A DNA stretch of 64,000 nt, from positions 62,001 through 126,000 of the forward strand of contig CANNZV010001116.1 in the NCBI GenBank assembly GCA_947561585.1. The letters are read 5' to 3'. A model generated the notes under the pieces. The model was not told the DNA's origin and searched no databases. It was given only the letters and a program-made list of their open reading frames with translations. Of this stretch, positions 34,933 to 47,921 are shown piece by piece (the stretch's first letter is position 1; each line of letters starts with the position of its first letter). This DNA is from Caprella mutica (Eukaryota > Arthropoda > Malacostraca > Amphipoda > Caprellidae). A program made the position numbers and the translations under genes.

Positions 34933-35940
34933 TACAGCGTATGGATGAATGGGTACTGTACAGCGTATGGATGAATGGGTACTGTACAGCGTATGGATGA
35001 ATGGGTAATGTACAGCGTATGGATGAATGGGTACTGTACAGCGTATGGATGAATGGGTACTGTACAGCGTATGGATGAATGGTTACTGTACAGTGTATGG
35101 ATGAATGGGTACTGTACAGCGTATGAATGAATGGTTACTGTACAGTGTATGGATGAATGGGTACTGTACAGTGTATGGATGAATGGGTACTGTACAGTGT
35201 ATGGATGATTTATTATTTTAGTAGGGGTTTAACGTCTGCTTCGGAACCAAAGGCCATATCGCTGACGTCAAAAGGAAATTAAGTACAAGGGACTAGAAGA
35301 AGCAGTCAGAAAGGAAAGTGGCTCCATGAACAAAGTCACTTACCACCGTCGGTGACAATGCTCATGGATGCAGAAAAGCTACTCCGTGAATGCAGTCACT
35401 TACCAAGGAATGTGACGAAACGGGACACAAGCACCGGTGGCTGCACTCACGGATGGAAGAGGAAAATGAAGAGGTGATAGTAAATGAAGCCTACGAGCCT
35501 ACCTAACACAAAAATCTAAGACCTCGTAGTTGAAGAGCATAACCCTAGCGCTATCCTCTAAAACTGCAAGTAGCGTTAAAAAAATGATAAACATGGTAAT
35601 AATGAAAAAAGACAATCCATAATCCAAATTACAACAGTTCGGGGCCCAAGGGACGCCACCCCCCTTCTCTTCCATTCACCACAGACAGCTTCAGGATAGA
35701 GCCCCTGGGGGCAGTGTATGGATGAATGGGTACTGTACAGCGTATGAATGAATGGTTACTGTACAGTGTATGGATGAATGGGTACTGTACAGTGTATGGA
35801 TGAATGGGTACTGTACAGTGTATGGATGAATGGGTACTGTACAGTGTATGGATGAATGGGTACTGTACAGTGTATGGATGAATGGGTACTGTACAGTGTA
35901 TGGATGAATGGGTACTGTACAGTGTATGGATGAATGATAT
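34933..35940. repeat. 26-bp minisatellite split by an insertion
   Basis: Unit of 26 bp (gtatggatgaatgggtactg plus tacagc), about 11 copies at 34933-35210 and about 9 at 35711-35940. The intervening 500 bp is a dispersed repeat inserted inside the array. Confidence 0.92.
35211..35710 (+). mobile_element. Longest copy of the dispersed repeat, inserted in a minisatellite
   Basis: Begins near ttattattttagtaggggtt, continues taacgtctgcttcggaacca and passes through all segments shared with the other copies. It ends in a GC-rich tail with ccaagggacgccacc and gatagagcccctggggg. Array sequence on both sides defines the element boundaries to within a few bases. No coding capacity; the class (SINE, MITE or other) is undetermined. 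Confidence 0.65.
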
Positions 35941-36616
35941 CCTCAAAACATTCATAAAATTAATCAATTATTTTGTTATGCAACATTTCAATATATATTC
36001 AGTTCAGTAGGAATTAGAGACCATTGAGTAAAGTTGCTTAACGTTTAAAAAGACTCATTTTACATTTGTGACCCTATTTAGAATATGCATTCTCAGTAAA
36101 ATTAAACATCAATAACAGAACTTATTTCAAAGATTTAAACTCAACACCATTTCCATATTAGCAAGAGAGTATTTTAAACTAAACATTCAAGGTATTTTCT
36201 AGGATGATTCCTAGGAAAAAAATACATGATTCTTGGAAAATACCTTCAACGTTGAGTTTAAAATAAAACTTGAAAATAAGAAAACTACAGAAGGAAGAAT
36301 AGATACTTCTGTTTACAAAATTTAAATTGCATTTTTTTTTGCCTAACATGAATTAACTATTTCTCCAATATCAATTTATTCCCCTCAGTAAAATTGGTGT
36401 ACGAAAAAATCCACGGCTATTTACTTTAATCTGGCCGAGTGGCGCATTAAAATAACATTTGATTCGTACTTAGTAAATTAACTAGAGGGGGAAGGGGAGG
36501 GGGAGTAGCAAGGAAATTTAATAGTAAAGCATTAAAAGTAAATTAGAGTTAATATAACATGTTTAACATTAATAATATAGCATGTTGATATATGTATATC
36601 ATTAGAATTAGTTTAT

Positions 36617-36782
36617 AGGGTAAGTTTCGAGTTATCGGTCGGTTCAACGTTCTCGATGATTATTTAACTTTAATTAGTATCCTTGATACCTGTAAGTATC
36701 ATGGATACTAATTAAAATAAAAGATAAATAATATTTTTAATGAAAAAAATTCTTGCATGTCCAATGACTAAAAACTTGTACG
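36617..36782. mobile_element. GGGTAAG-family MITE, right end degraded
   Basis: The left arm gggtaagtttcgagttatcg and the core tatcatggatactaattaaa fit the family. The right arm is eroded (cttgcatgtccaatgac). It ends against the polyglutamine exon's 3' side. Confidence 0.55.
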
Positions 36783-36784
36783 TA

Positions 36785-36790
36785 TTTATT
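36785..36790 (-). promoter_or_regulatory. Polyadenylation signal AATAAA
   Basis: AATAAA on the minus strand, 18 bases after the stop codon of the polyglutamine exon at 36809-36876. Its position supports that exon being terminal. Such hexamers are common in AT-rich DNA, so on its own this is weak evidence. Confidence 0.35.
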
Positions 36791-36808
36791 TTTAGAATTC
36801 ATAGCTAG

Positions 36809-36876
36809 TCACTTGACAACAGATTCAGAGACTTGTTGTTGTTGTTGTTGTTGTTGCTGTATTCGAAGGCTTCGAT
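36809..36876 (-). CDS. Candidate terminal exon with R-S-L-R entry and polyglutamine
   Basis: A strong minus-strand acceptor (tctttctcttttcag) precedes AT CGA AGC CTT CGA, giving R-S-L-R-I, nine Gln codons, VSESVVK and TGA. The entry phase is the same as in the five alternative tails at 0-4.3 kb. The first bases (TCGA....T.CGAA) also resemble exon A, so the R-S-[M/L]-R motif may be homologous. An AATAAA on the minus strand (forward 36785-36790) lies 18 bases past the stop, as expected of a terminal exon. It is upstream of the first gene's candidate start, so it probably belongs to a neighbouring, perhaps duplicated, gene. Other frames give polyAsn or polyThr, and the choice rests on phase and motif. 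Confidence 0.42.
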
Positions 36877-37770
36877 CTGAAAAGAGAAAGAAATACAATG
36901 TTATTTCATTGGATTTTTAAAAAAAAACAGAAAACGAATAGTCACAATTTTTCAGTAGCTGTTCAACATATCATTCTGTAGCTTTAGGTACATGAACTGT
37001 TGTAAAACGCTAAGTTATAGAAGAGAAAGATGAAAAGAATATCGGAAAATATTAGAGAAAAAACATAGGATGATCTTTTTAATATATATCTAATAAAAAT
37101 AAAATATATCTATCTATATATTTCATGGCAAACTGAAGAATTTTCGTACATTATACAGGCTACTTCCTTACTCAGAACACTACATTCACTATACAGGATT
37201 TAATTATAGAGGAGTTTACTGCAATATTAATCTGCCCAAATACTCTATATCGAATATCTGGAAATGAAACATAGCAAGAGTTACCAGTGAAATTGTAAAA
37301 AAAAATTTATTTAAAGGAGACGGTGAATTTAAAAAAGTCTTGCATACGAAATATTTGTGATGGATCGGAAAATTGTACTTTTTCGTCAATATGAACTCAT
37401 GTGAGAGAGATATGATTATTGCAATGGAGTTATTGGTAAAAATATTATTTATGAAGTTTTACTTTGAATGTTACTTATAAATAAGAATTAGACATCCTAT
37501 CGTTAGAAATAATTTCACATACAATCAATCTAAAACAGTTTTTGAAGAAAAAACTTACAAATTAAAAAAAAAAAAAATGGATGGCTAAATTGTTTCCTCT
37601 CATATTAACTATATACTTTTTAACAAGTAGAAAGATCATTGTAGAATTTAGTATCATTTACCTAATACTTCATTTAACCATTTCAATATTAATAACAATC
37701 AGAAGTATAGGTACGGATTTAAATATTAAATAATTATACCATTTGCCATTTAGAATCGACTGCTCTAAAG

Positions 37771-38556
37771 GGCCGTACACACGTAGGGTTTTTTTAGTCT
37801 TTCCACCAGACTTTTTGCTAAGCTCCTCCTACTTTTTCCACGAGATTGCAAGAAAAAACAATATGATTATCTTCGCAGAATGCGGGAAGTTCATATTTTA
37901 CCCATCATTTATTTATCTATTTATTAATTTATCATCTTGTTATTCGCTTAATTGAAAAAGAGTTCAATCAAATTGCCTGAAATTTGGTGAAACGATTGGT
38001 CCAGTGACCTGCTGGTAGAATTTTGGGAGCGACTCGGTCAAAGGTCAAGGTCATGGTCATTCATATCTCAAAAAGATTGAACCATATTGCATGAAGCTTG
38101 GTGGGACGATTGGTCAATATACAGGAACCATTTTGTTAGATTTTGGGAGCGATCAGTTCAAAGGTCAAAGATCAAGGTCAAGGCCATTTGTAACTCAATA
38201 ACTCAAAAAGTGTTCATCTAAATTGTCTAAAATATGATGGTACAATTAGTCAATGTCCTGGAACCATCTGGTAGAATTTTGGGAACGATCCGGTCAAAGG
38301 TCAAGGAGTCTTCATCCAGTTACCAGTTTATCAAATTTTGGGAGAGAACGGGTTAAAGCGGCGGCACAGGCATGCTCTCTACCGAGTGCACTTATTCTAG
38401 TTATTATTTATTTTAGTTGGTATCCATGATACCTGCAGGTAACACGGATACCAACTGAAATAAATAATAATTATATCGTTTTTCCTCATATTCTCGTGGA
38501 AAAAGTAGGAGGAGCTTAGCAAAAGTCTGGTGGAAAGACTTAAAAAACTCTACGTG
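37771..38556. mobile_element. Foldback MITE interrupted by a Helitron
   Basis: The left arm (ggccgtacacacgtagggtt and onward) and right arm (ctcgtggaaaaagtaggagg, ctggtggaaagact) match the intact element at 23463-23716. The 531 bases between 37870 and 38400 are foreign. Confidence 0.72.
37870..38400 (+). mobile_element. Non-autonomous Helitron
   Basis: Begins TCTTCGCAGAATGCGGGAAG and ends with CTAG, inserted between A (37869) and T (38401). Near the 3' end gctctc-tacc-gagtgc forms a short hairpin 10 bases before CTAG. These are Helitron hallmarks: 5' TC, 3' hairpin and CTRR, A|T target, no target duplication. The interior is rich in aaggtcaaggtca-type repeats. The nested insertion confirms the ends. 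Confidence 0.72.
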
Positions 38557-39164
38557 TTTTCATTGTTTTTAAAATGTGAGATCAGGTAACCGTGAAATTG
38601 ACTAATGGTGTTCAAGGGTGCAGAGATTAATGTACTATATATGAAATATTGGAGGGAGTGTATGAATAATGGAGAGCAAAGTTTATAGAAGATATAAATA
38701 TAACTCAAACAGGTTTGATATTAAAATATAGCTTATTCTTATACCTCATCTCAAATAAAATTTTTACAGCAATTGTCGTACTTTTCTTAAATAACGAAAA
38801 CCTATAAAAGTTCAATCACCGGGTAAATAAAACCTATAGCGGCAATTGTTGTCTATTACTCATTTTTTGGTACATAGGCTGGTCGTTTTAACAGATTTAC
38901 ATGTGCACAGTTTTTAAATTAAACACTCATTAAAACATCTTAAAATCTTACGACTTGATACATATTTCATAAACTCACTGTATTTCCATAAACAAACTCT
39001 TCGTTTGTGATATTTCTTAGCATTAAACATAGTGGAAAAACTTCTGGAAATACTCCTGCTAGGTTATTAAACAATCATGAGTGCAGTACAACAAACTAGC
39101 GAATACAACAAACTACACTACAGCCATCTATATTGAACACCACACTTATTTCATCCCCTTAAAG

Positions 39165-39710
39165 CAGTGGTTCTTAAACGGAGGTGCGCGGCACCCCTTT
39201 GGGGCATGTATTGTGTACAGGGGGTGCATGAGATGGCTGTTGTTTATAAGTTCTGTTCTTGCTATTAATATCATGCAGAATATACATGTAGTATATTTTT
39301 CTCAAAATGTTGCGATGTGAGGTAGTTATAAAACTATACGAATTTTCTGATATAAACACCTAATTATCATTGTGGCTTTCGATAAAAAAATTATATCTTT
39401 GAGTGCGGGATTTATCGTTTTGTGTGCCTGTAACTTTTATTCCTTCTGTACTATAATCTAACACAATATACTGCATTATTATCACAAATTGTATGGTTTT
39501 CTTTGATTTCTAATGAATTGTAATTTTCCTTACCTAAAAAAATAATTTTACATTATGAAAAAAAAACAATCATTTTTCTAACTTTTTCAATTTGCATATT
39601 TAATTCTCAAATCATAGTAACCAAATATATAATAATTGTATGTTTTCAATCTATTTCAATGCAGTACAATGCTCAGGGGGTGCACGAGAAAAATACTTTA
39701 AGAACCACTG
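39165..39710. mobile_element. hAT-like non-autonomous element
   Basis: Terminal inverted repeats cagtggttcttaaac and tttaagaaccactg. The flanks ccttaaag (39157-39164) and cctcaaag (39711-39718) are a 7-of-8 match target duplication. Ends of the CAGTGGTTCT type are characteristic of the hAT superfamily. No transposase frame. Confidence 0.78.
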
Positions 39711-40254
39711 CCTCAAAGCCTGCATTTCCATAAACAAAGTCATCGCTAGGCATATTTCTATGCATGGAATATGGCATAGAAACTTCAGTGGCCTGGATAT
39801 CACATTGACACCGAACACTAAGTTGCCTTAACTCCTGCGGAAGCTGTCAAACTCTCCCATCCTGTGCTGAGACACCTAAAGCTCCTTATACCGAAAGAAG
39901 GAGAGTGCACCAGATTGAACTAGGATGCTTAGCACTGATAAAACTATAGCCTTCATCAACGGATGAAACGGATAAAACGATGTTTCCACTTGACGAAAAC
40001 ATGATTGGGTTTCAATTAAATACCATACGAGGAGATTAAATTTTTAATTGGTTAATCATTGTTTAATTGGAGAACTTTTTGAAGATAGTATAAGTTGATC
40101 TGCTCAAGAGAATAAGACACAATCGTACGTGATAAAAACGGATCTATCCTCTTTGGTGGCTGTCCAAATAATCCGAAAATTATAACCATTTTTGTAGAAA
40201 CTAATACTTTTTGATCCATCAGGGTTTGACGTTATTTATTCCCTACCTATTACT

Positions 40255-40570
40255 GATGAAACGCCGAGTTTGAAATTTCTTCTCATTTTGATGAATCTCA
40301 ACATTGATGGCCGAAATGTAGTTTGCTGTATCCGCTGGTTTGCTGTACTGCACACTGGCAGGGAGTTTGAAGGGGGGGGGGGGGCACGTCCACTTTCACA
40401 TATATATCAGTATTGAGTAATAAATGGAAAAATCACCGAAACTGGAGTATCCGATGTATGTATATCGGGGGACATGCCGCCCCTCGAACCCCCCTGCCAG
40501 GTCATTAAACAATCATGAAGTGTGCAGTATAATAAACTAGCGGATACAAAAAACTACATTACTGCATAAT
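40255..40570. mobile_element. Foldback element with poly-G tract
   Basis: Arms tgtagtttgctgtatccgct and agcggatacaaaaaactaca, plus the inner pair ctgtactgcacac/gtgtgcagtata, are inverted. A 13-base G run lies at 40372-40384. Related sequence recurs at 39050-39125 and 41185-41385. Confidence 0.6.
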
Positions 40571-41184
40571 ACAAAAAAAATCAATACTGTCCGAATCTCT
40601 TCAATGAAGACACTAATTTTGTAAAATTTTAAATCCTTCAGTAAGGCATAGAGAATAAATGACTTCAAACCCTCATATCTCAAAAAGTATTAGTTTTTAC
40701 AAAAAAACGGTTATGCTTTTCGGATTCTTTTGACAAAAATACATATGAATATCACAATAAAATTAGGTGTTATGCACCAACAGGAAATATCCTATGAATA
40801 TATAACTTACTTGCATTATTAACCATCACAGAAAAAGTTACTAAAGCTAAAAAAATAGTGCACTTTTGTCAATTAATATGCAGGAGGTTTCCTTTTTGAG
40901 CTGCAGTTTTCTTTTGTTGCTTTCGACGTAGAGCAGCAGCTAGAAAGAAAGCCTTTGATAGTTTTCCACGTCAAATTGAGCTTCAAAAGGTTGATGCTAG
41001 AAAAAATAGTTTCTATCTTTTTAGCAGAGGACGTATATATATTATATGAACTGAAATAAAATGGTGCTGCATGCGGTCATAGAGATGAAAGTATGTAACA
41101 AATAAGTTAAAGCTAGGCTATATTGCAGAATCAGAAATAAAATAAATATCTATACGCTATTCCATTTAATCAACCGAAAAGTAA

Positions 41185-41385
41185 AACTTGAAGTTTCTTC
41201 TCATTTTGAAAAATCTCAATATAGATGGGCGTGATATAGTTTATTATATCCGCTTGTTTGTTGTGCTGCACACCTCATGACTGTTTGATGACCTTGCAGT
41301 AGGGTTAGGGGGAGAGAGCACTCCCCATGTAACACATATATCAGTATTGAAGTAATAAATGGAAAATATAACCGAAACAGGTTTT
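41185..41385. repeat. Diverged copy of the 40.3-kb foldback sequence
   Basis: Shares aagtttcttctcattttga, tatccgcttgtttgttgtgc, tgcacacctcatgactgttt and catatatcagtattgaagta with 40255-40450. Confidence 0.6.
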
Positions 41386-41769
41386 TTTTGTTTTGATATG
41401 TCATTGTAAAATAAAGTCTTATTAGCATTTATTACATATCCACGACAACCAAAAACTCAATGTGCATCATCGGAAGAGCAGGTGACTTTGGAATAAAAAG
41501 AAGCAAGCCAAGAAGCTGCATATTCTAGAGCATCATCACCTTCAAAGTCAACCTCTGAATTATTCCGGCCCGCAATACATCCACTTCTTACTGAAATAAT
41601 CTTTAATTTATGCACACTTCACCGCAGCAAAAGCCATTTTCTGAATAATGTCAGAGAAGTACGTCTTGAAAGTGTTGCAGCGGCCCATTGTAGTGTAGAT
41701 AGTGTCTTGTGATCAGCAATTCTAAAAAGTTATTCTTTTTTATGGTGAGCACTTTTCGGAGCGATGCAT

Positions 41770-42480
41770 TATACCTACAGAAGATCAGCCTAACAAAGGA
41801 TGAGGAAGGAATATTCAGCGGATATTGAGTAATGATGCAGAGGGAATATTCAGCGGATATTGAATTATGATGCAGAGGGAATATTAATCAGATATTGAGT
41901 TATGATGACGAGGGAATATTAATCATATATTGAGTCACGATCCTGAGGGAATATTCTACGGATATTGAGTTAGGATACAGAGGGAATATTCAACAGATAT
42001 TGAGTCAAGATGCAGAGGGAATATTCAAGGAATATTGAATTATGATGCAGAGAGAATATTCAAGGAATATTGAATTATGATGCAGAGGGAATATTCAGCG
42101 GATATTGAGTTATGATTCAGAGGAAATATTCAGCGGATATTGAGTTATGATGCAGAGGAAATATTCAGCGGATATTGAGTTAGGATGCAGAGGAATTATT
42201 CAGCGGATATTGAGTTATGATGCAGAGGAATTATTCAGCGGATATTGAGTTAGGATGCAGAGGAAATATTCAGCGGATATTGAGTTATGATGCAGAGGGA
42301 ATATTCAGCGGATATTGAGTTAGGATGCAGAGGAATTATTCAGCGGATATTGAGTTATGATGCAGAGGAAATATTCAGCGGATATTGAGTTATGATGCAG
42401 AGGGAATATTCAGCGGATATTGAGTTAGGATGCAGAGGAAATATTCAGCGGATATTGAATTAGGATTAACAAAGGATGAC
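41770..42480. repeat. 35-bp minisatellite, about 19 copies
   Basis: Unit of 35 bp (tgatgcagaggaaatattca plus gcggatattgagtta). The 5' units are more diverged (aatcag, catat) than the 3' ones. Confidence 0.92.
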
Positions 42481-43984
42481 GAGGGAACATTTCATTTATT
42501 TATCTTTATTTATTTCATTATTGAACCCATCATAATATTGAGAGTTGAACTCCAGATATATCATACCAGAAATTATGCCAATATCGAGACAATGTTATAA
42601 CGATATCCTAGCAATACTTTGCTGATACCATACATGGCAATGTTGTACGAATACCCAGCCAATATTGGGACAATGTTGCTGAGGAGTATATTGCAACAAC
42701 ATCACAGGTGCAGTTTTACACTGGAAATGCTAGCTTGTTCTCCTCTATAATTAGAGTGACTACAGTGTTAGGGACACATAAAAATGAGACTCAGGAGCGA
42801 TAACAGTTTCACATGTCAACAAAATAATATTTATTATTCAAGAGAAAAGCAAAAGGAAATTAAGCTTCGCAATTGCTAGCTATGCAGTGTGTACACTCAA
42901 AAATTTAGGTACGCAAATGTGATAATTAGAGGTTTTGACATGCAATGAATATTAATGGGTTTGAAGAATTATATAATCTAGCTCAAACATGGAAGCATGT
43001 TTTATAAACAGAAGGTTCCATTCACCTGCGACTCTGCTAACGTTTTCATTAAAGTGAACCAGAATATTTTTCATTGGACAGAGAGCTCTTTAATTTTCCG
43101 GCCATTTTCCCCCTTTAAGAATAAGACGGAGACGAGTTTTTTTTTCACTGCCATTGCATGGGTAACGCGGACATTAACGGGCAATGCCGTCTACTAAATT
43201 CTCGTTAAATGATACACACAGAGCAATAATATTCCCCTGCTAGTGTTGACGATGACAAGTTTTTTTAATATCACAAATGGGGATGGCTCCAGAAACCTTA
43301 TGCGAGAGCCTGCTTCTGCTTCTTGTGGTATTGCCAAAGCTTCTTTATATTTGGAAGGCTTTGGGGAGATGTACCACTGATCAAAAGATTGCCGATCTAT
43401 CATCTAGGATACTCCAGTGTCCCAAATATACATCCTATATAGGATACCATAAATAACAACCCCAATTTTATCGTTAGGATCCGTATCTATGATACGGATA
43501 AGAAATATGTCTCCTACCATATTCTTTATCGGTTGAATCTGTATCCATGATACTGATTCAACAAGTGGCCAAGCACTTTCAGGGATGAAATATGCACTCA
43601 ACGCGATAAATATTTATGCATAAAGAATGTTCTTTATATTTATATATACTTATATAGAATGGAAATAGTTACGAGAATATTCTGACAGAAAATGAACCAC
43701 TCGGAAGTTAATGTCCCAAACATTTCTGGTCATAGTAACCCTTTTCTCCGTTAAAGGTACATATTAACTAAGTATGTAAGATATTTATATTTAGTATATA
43801 TATATATATATAAGTATATATGATGTACACAACCGTAGAGTCACTGTGATTATAATCAGTGAGGGTGACTGATATTAATTATTAATATACTACAGTGTTC
43901 TGGAGTATATTTTCCATTCAATTAATCATACAATTTTTTAATTACTCAATGAAAAAAATATTTGGCTTACAATACCTAGTATAT

Positions 43985-44150
43985 TAATATTGTACTCCAA
44001 TATTGTGTCACAATTATTGTACTCCAATATGGTGTCACAATTATTGTACTCCAATATGGTGTCACAATTATTGTACTCCAATATTGTGTCACAATTATTG
44101 TACTCCAATATTGTGTCACAATTATTGTACTCCAATATTTTGCAAATTTT
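43985..44150. repeat. 27-bp tandem repeat, about 6 copies
   Basis: Unit of 27 bp (tactccaatattgtgtcaca plus attattg). A related ccccaatattgtgccaata follows at 44200. Confidence 0.9.
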
Positions 44151-44504
44151 AGTACACATTACATTTATAAATTTACTTCCAATAGCCACAACGTGTGCCC
44201 CAATATTGTGCCAATACTGCGTTGCTCTGTACCAAGATGTGTTACTCTAAGAGCGTTTGGATAAAGTTCTTGCCAAGTTATTGTTCGAATGGAGTGTCTC
44301 TAACTTTAGCAGAAGAAACACTTTAGATCTCGAAAAAGTTATGGCACTGTCACTAGTTGGAGTGAGAACTTTGCTCGCACGGACTCTTTATTTCCCTCCT
44401 TACCTGTCATAATGAATATCTCACAAAAACTGCACCATCGTGATTAATTGAAAGTAGAAAATACACAAAATAAATTCAGGAAATGTATTTCCCGGTTTTG
44501 AAAT

Positions 44505-44735
44505 TCAATAGGATTCGACCAGTTCCAAATTTTCGATCAGATTAAAAAATAAATATTTAATTTATATTTAAATACGTAGACATGATACCTGCACTGGCAA
44601 GTATCATCTAATTATTTCGCATCCACGATACCTGGCGGGTATCATGGATACAAACTATAATAAGAGATGAATTTATATCCTTTTTATATGATCGTAAATT
44701 AGGAACAGTCCGATAACTCAGAGATTACCTGAGAA
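44505..44735. mobile_element. Diverged GGGTA-family MITE
   Basis: Inverted arms around accagttccaaattttcgatcag and gatcgtaaattaggaacagtcc, with core copies tggcgggtatcatggatac. The ends are degraded. Confidence 0.55.
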
Positions 44736-45084
44736 TAGACCAATAATTGGGCTCGTTTAGCCCCTCCAATTTCTGATCTGGAAAGATCTACCGCTGGTTA
44801 AATTGATGACCAAAATGGATCATTCTACTTTTCTTTGGAAAATAATGGGATTTAAAAAGCAAAACGAATTTTGGAAGATTCTTGATTAGAAGGTGAAAGA
44901 GAACCTATTAAATAATAAAATAATTTGAACATTTCCCCCCTTATTTGGAGCTTTTAATGGTGTTGAATCATGAATAGTTTTTTTATAAATTGCTAATATC
45001 ATAAACTCCATGACAATAAAAATAAAACTTAAATATATTTAAAAAAAACATCAACTAATTTGGCCCAATCCATTCTAGCAGATT

Positions 45085-45235
45085 AATCGCTGCGTTCATA
45101 CCGCGCTGTTTATGCCTCTTCAATAATCACGATTAAAAGAATGAAAAGCAAATTTGCAGTCTGTACTAACGTTTCTACCGCCCACCATTCATTTAACCGC
45201 CATTAATTGAAGAGGGGCGGTAAAACCGCAGCGTT
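45085..45235. mobile_element. Possible MITE with GC-rich inverted ends
   Basis: tcgctgcgttcataccgc and gcggtaaaaccgcagcg are inverted, and an inner pair ctaccgccca/ggggcggtaa is also present. No target duplication was confirmed. Confidence 0.45.
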
Positions 45236-45611
45236 TTATCTGTTAGTATAGAATAAGCTAGAACATGGAAAGAATTTATTAAAATAACACTTTATTAAGA
45301 TAACACGAAGACATAGCAACAGTGTTTAATGGAGCTATCCATTTCTCTCCTAGCCATCCACTACCCAGCAAAAAAACTAGCAACCAATAGCTAATTATGA
45401 TAGAACCAAGCAATAGAGAACTTGATTAAAAGTGTTCTTTGACAGTACAGAGTAAATACAATCGGCATCTCTCGAGATAAATATGTACGTAAGAGTTTTG
45501 CGAAAGTATTAGGTATTCTTTCTGTCAGACACAGACACCATTTTTGGTGAGGGATAAATGAGAAAAAGAAAAGTGATGGCAAATAGAATATAGAGATGAA
45601 GATGATTGAGA

Positions 45612-45882
45612 TGGGAATGGAGTGAGAGTAGAGTGAGAGTAGAGTGAGAGTAGAGTGAGAGTAGAGTGAGAGTAGAGTGAGAGTAGAGTGAGAGTAGAGT
45701 GAGAGTAGAGTGAGAGTAGAGTGAGAGTAGAGTGAGAGTAGAGTGAGAGTAGAGTGAGAGTAGAGTGAGAGTAGAGTGAGAGTAGAGTGAGAGTAGAGTG
45801 AGAGTAGAGTGAGAGTAGAGTGAGAGTAGAGTGAGAGTAGAGTGAGAGTAGAGTGAGAGTAGAGTGAGAGTAGAGCGAGTAT
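45612..45882. repeat. 11-bp array, about 24 copies
   Basis: Unit agtagagtgag repeated with essentially no variation. Ser/Leu/Tyr-rich minus-strand frames are artefacts. Confidence 0.96.
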
Positions 45883-45989
45883 AAATAAAAGAGATTTAAT
45901 GGATGAAACATACAATAGATATATTCCAGGAAAAATGAAGACTAGTGAGTAAATGTAGATATTATCATATATATTTTATCCAGTAGGAC

Positions 45990-47272
45990 ATGTTGTAGCT
46001 AAATGATAGATATGTTGTAGCTAAATGATAGACATGTTGTAGCTAAATGATAGATATGTTGTAGCTAAATGATAGATATGTTGTAGCTAAATGATAGACA
46101 TGTTGTAGCTATATGATAGACATGTTGTAGCTAAATGATAGATATGTTGTAGCTATATGATAGATATGTTGTAGCTAAATGATAGATATGTTGTAGCTAA
46201 ATGATAGATATGTTGTAGCTAAATGATAGATATGTTGTAGCTAAATGATGGATATGTTGTAGCTAAATGATGGATATGTTGTAGTTAAATGATGGATATG
46301 TTGTAGTTAAATGATAGATATGTTGTAGCTAAATGATAGATATGTTGTAGCTAAATGATGGATATGTTGTAGTTAAATGATGGATATGTTGTAGTTAAAT
46401 GATAGATATGTTGTAGCTAAATGATAGATATGTTGTAGCTAAATGATAGATATGTTGTAGCTAAATGATAGATATGTTGTAGCTAAATGATAGATATGTT
46501 GTAGCTAAATGATAGATATGTTGTAGCTAAATGATAGATATGTTGTAGCTAAATGATAGATATGTTGTAGCTAAATGATAGACATGTTGTAGCTAAATGA
46601 TAGATATGTTGTAGCTAAATGATAGATATGTTGTAGCTAAATGATAGACATGTTGTAGCTAAATGATAGATATGTTGTAGCTAAATGATAGATATGTTGT
46701 AGCTAAATGATAGACATGTTGTAGCTATATGATAGACATGTTGTAGCTAAATGATAGATATGTTGTAGCTATATGATAGATATGTTGTAGCTAAATGATA
46801 GATATGTTGTAGCTAAATGATAGATATGTTGTAGCTAAATGATAGACATGTTGTAGCTAAATGATAGATATGTTGTAGCTAAATGATAGATATGTTGTAG
46901 CTAAATGATAGACATGTTGTAGCTATATGATAGACATGTTGTAGCTAAATGATAGATATGTTGTAGCTATATGATAGATATGTTGTAGCTAAATGATAGA
47001 TATGTTGTAGCTAAATGATAGATATGTTGTAGCTAAATGATAGATATGTTGTAGCTAAATGATGGATATGTTGTAGCTAAATGATGGATATGTTGTAGTT
47101 AAATGATGGATATGTTGTAGTTAAATGATAGATATGTTGTAGCTAAATGATAGATATGTTGTAGCTAAATGATAGATATGTTGTAGCTAAATGATAGATA
47201 TGTTGTAGCTAAATGATGGATATGTTGTAGCTAAATGATAGATATGTTGTAGCTAAATGATAGATAAGTTTC
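45990..47272. repeat. 22-bp minisatellite with higher-order blocks, about 58 copies
   Basis: Unit of 22 bp (tgttgtagctaaatgataga plus ta). Variants gacatg, ctatatg, gatgg and gttaaatg recur in the same order around 46090, 46720 and 46915, showing duplication of multi-unit blocks. Confidence 0.95.
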
Positions 47273-47739
47273 AATATAGTTATCTCAATTAGTCTAATTC
47301 ATAGTCCGTGTTTACTTGAATGAAACTAGATCGAAAAATACGAAGAAAAAAAAGAGAGGAAGTTAGCTGGGAAGCGTAAGTTACAAAGTAAATTGTAGCT
47401 TTTTATTTTAGTCCTTAAGATATCTTGTAATTGAATGCATGTGTGTACATCATAACTAAAGAATAAGAATGAAAGCAATAGCAGTAATTTAGCTCGAAAG
47501 GTATCATATTACTATCTTTCGAAATAGCATTAGATGAAAAATGTTCAGTTTCATCACCTAATGTTAAATTACTATTTATTTATTTGATACCTTTTTCTAA
47601 AAATGGTGAATTTGGCAAATTGACAAGTAATTCCATTGAAAGCATATATTTATAGAATGCATGTTTAAAATACTCTCACTGCTCGTGTATGTTGAAAAGC
47701 TACTCAGTGCTGACATCGATTCACTACCAAACATTACTA

Positions 47740-47921
47740 GGGTAAGTTACGAATTATCGGTCAGTTTCACATCTTCGATCATATAAGAAAAAAACGATAT
47801 AATAATAATTATTAATTGTAACCTGCATAATATATACCAATAAAAACAAAAAATAATTAACATATTGTTTTTTCTTATATGACCGAAGATTTGAAACCGA
47901 CCGGTAATTCGTAACTTACCC
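47740..47921. mobile_element. GGGTAAG-family MITE
   Basis: Arms gggtaagttacgaattatcg and ccggtaattcgtaacttacc, inner arms cttcgatcatataagaaaaa and its partner. TA is present at the left but the right flank is altered. Confidence 0.7.

Noticed and set aside
43194..43430. Minus frame WYISPKPSKYKEALAIPQEA and forward frame MAPETLCESLLLLLVVLPKL over the same bases
   Set aside because: Both look somewhat protein-like, but splice sites are weak, phases do not fit neighbouring candidates, and the two strands contradict each other.
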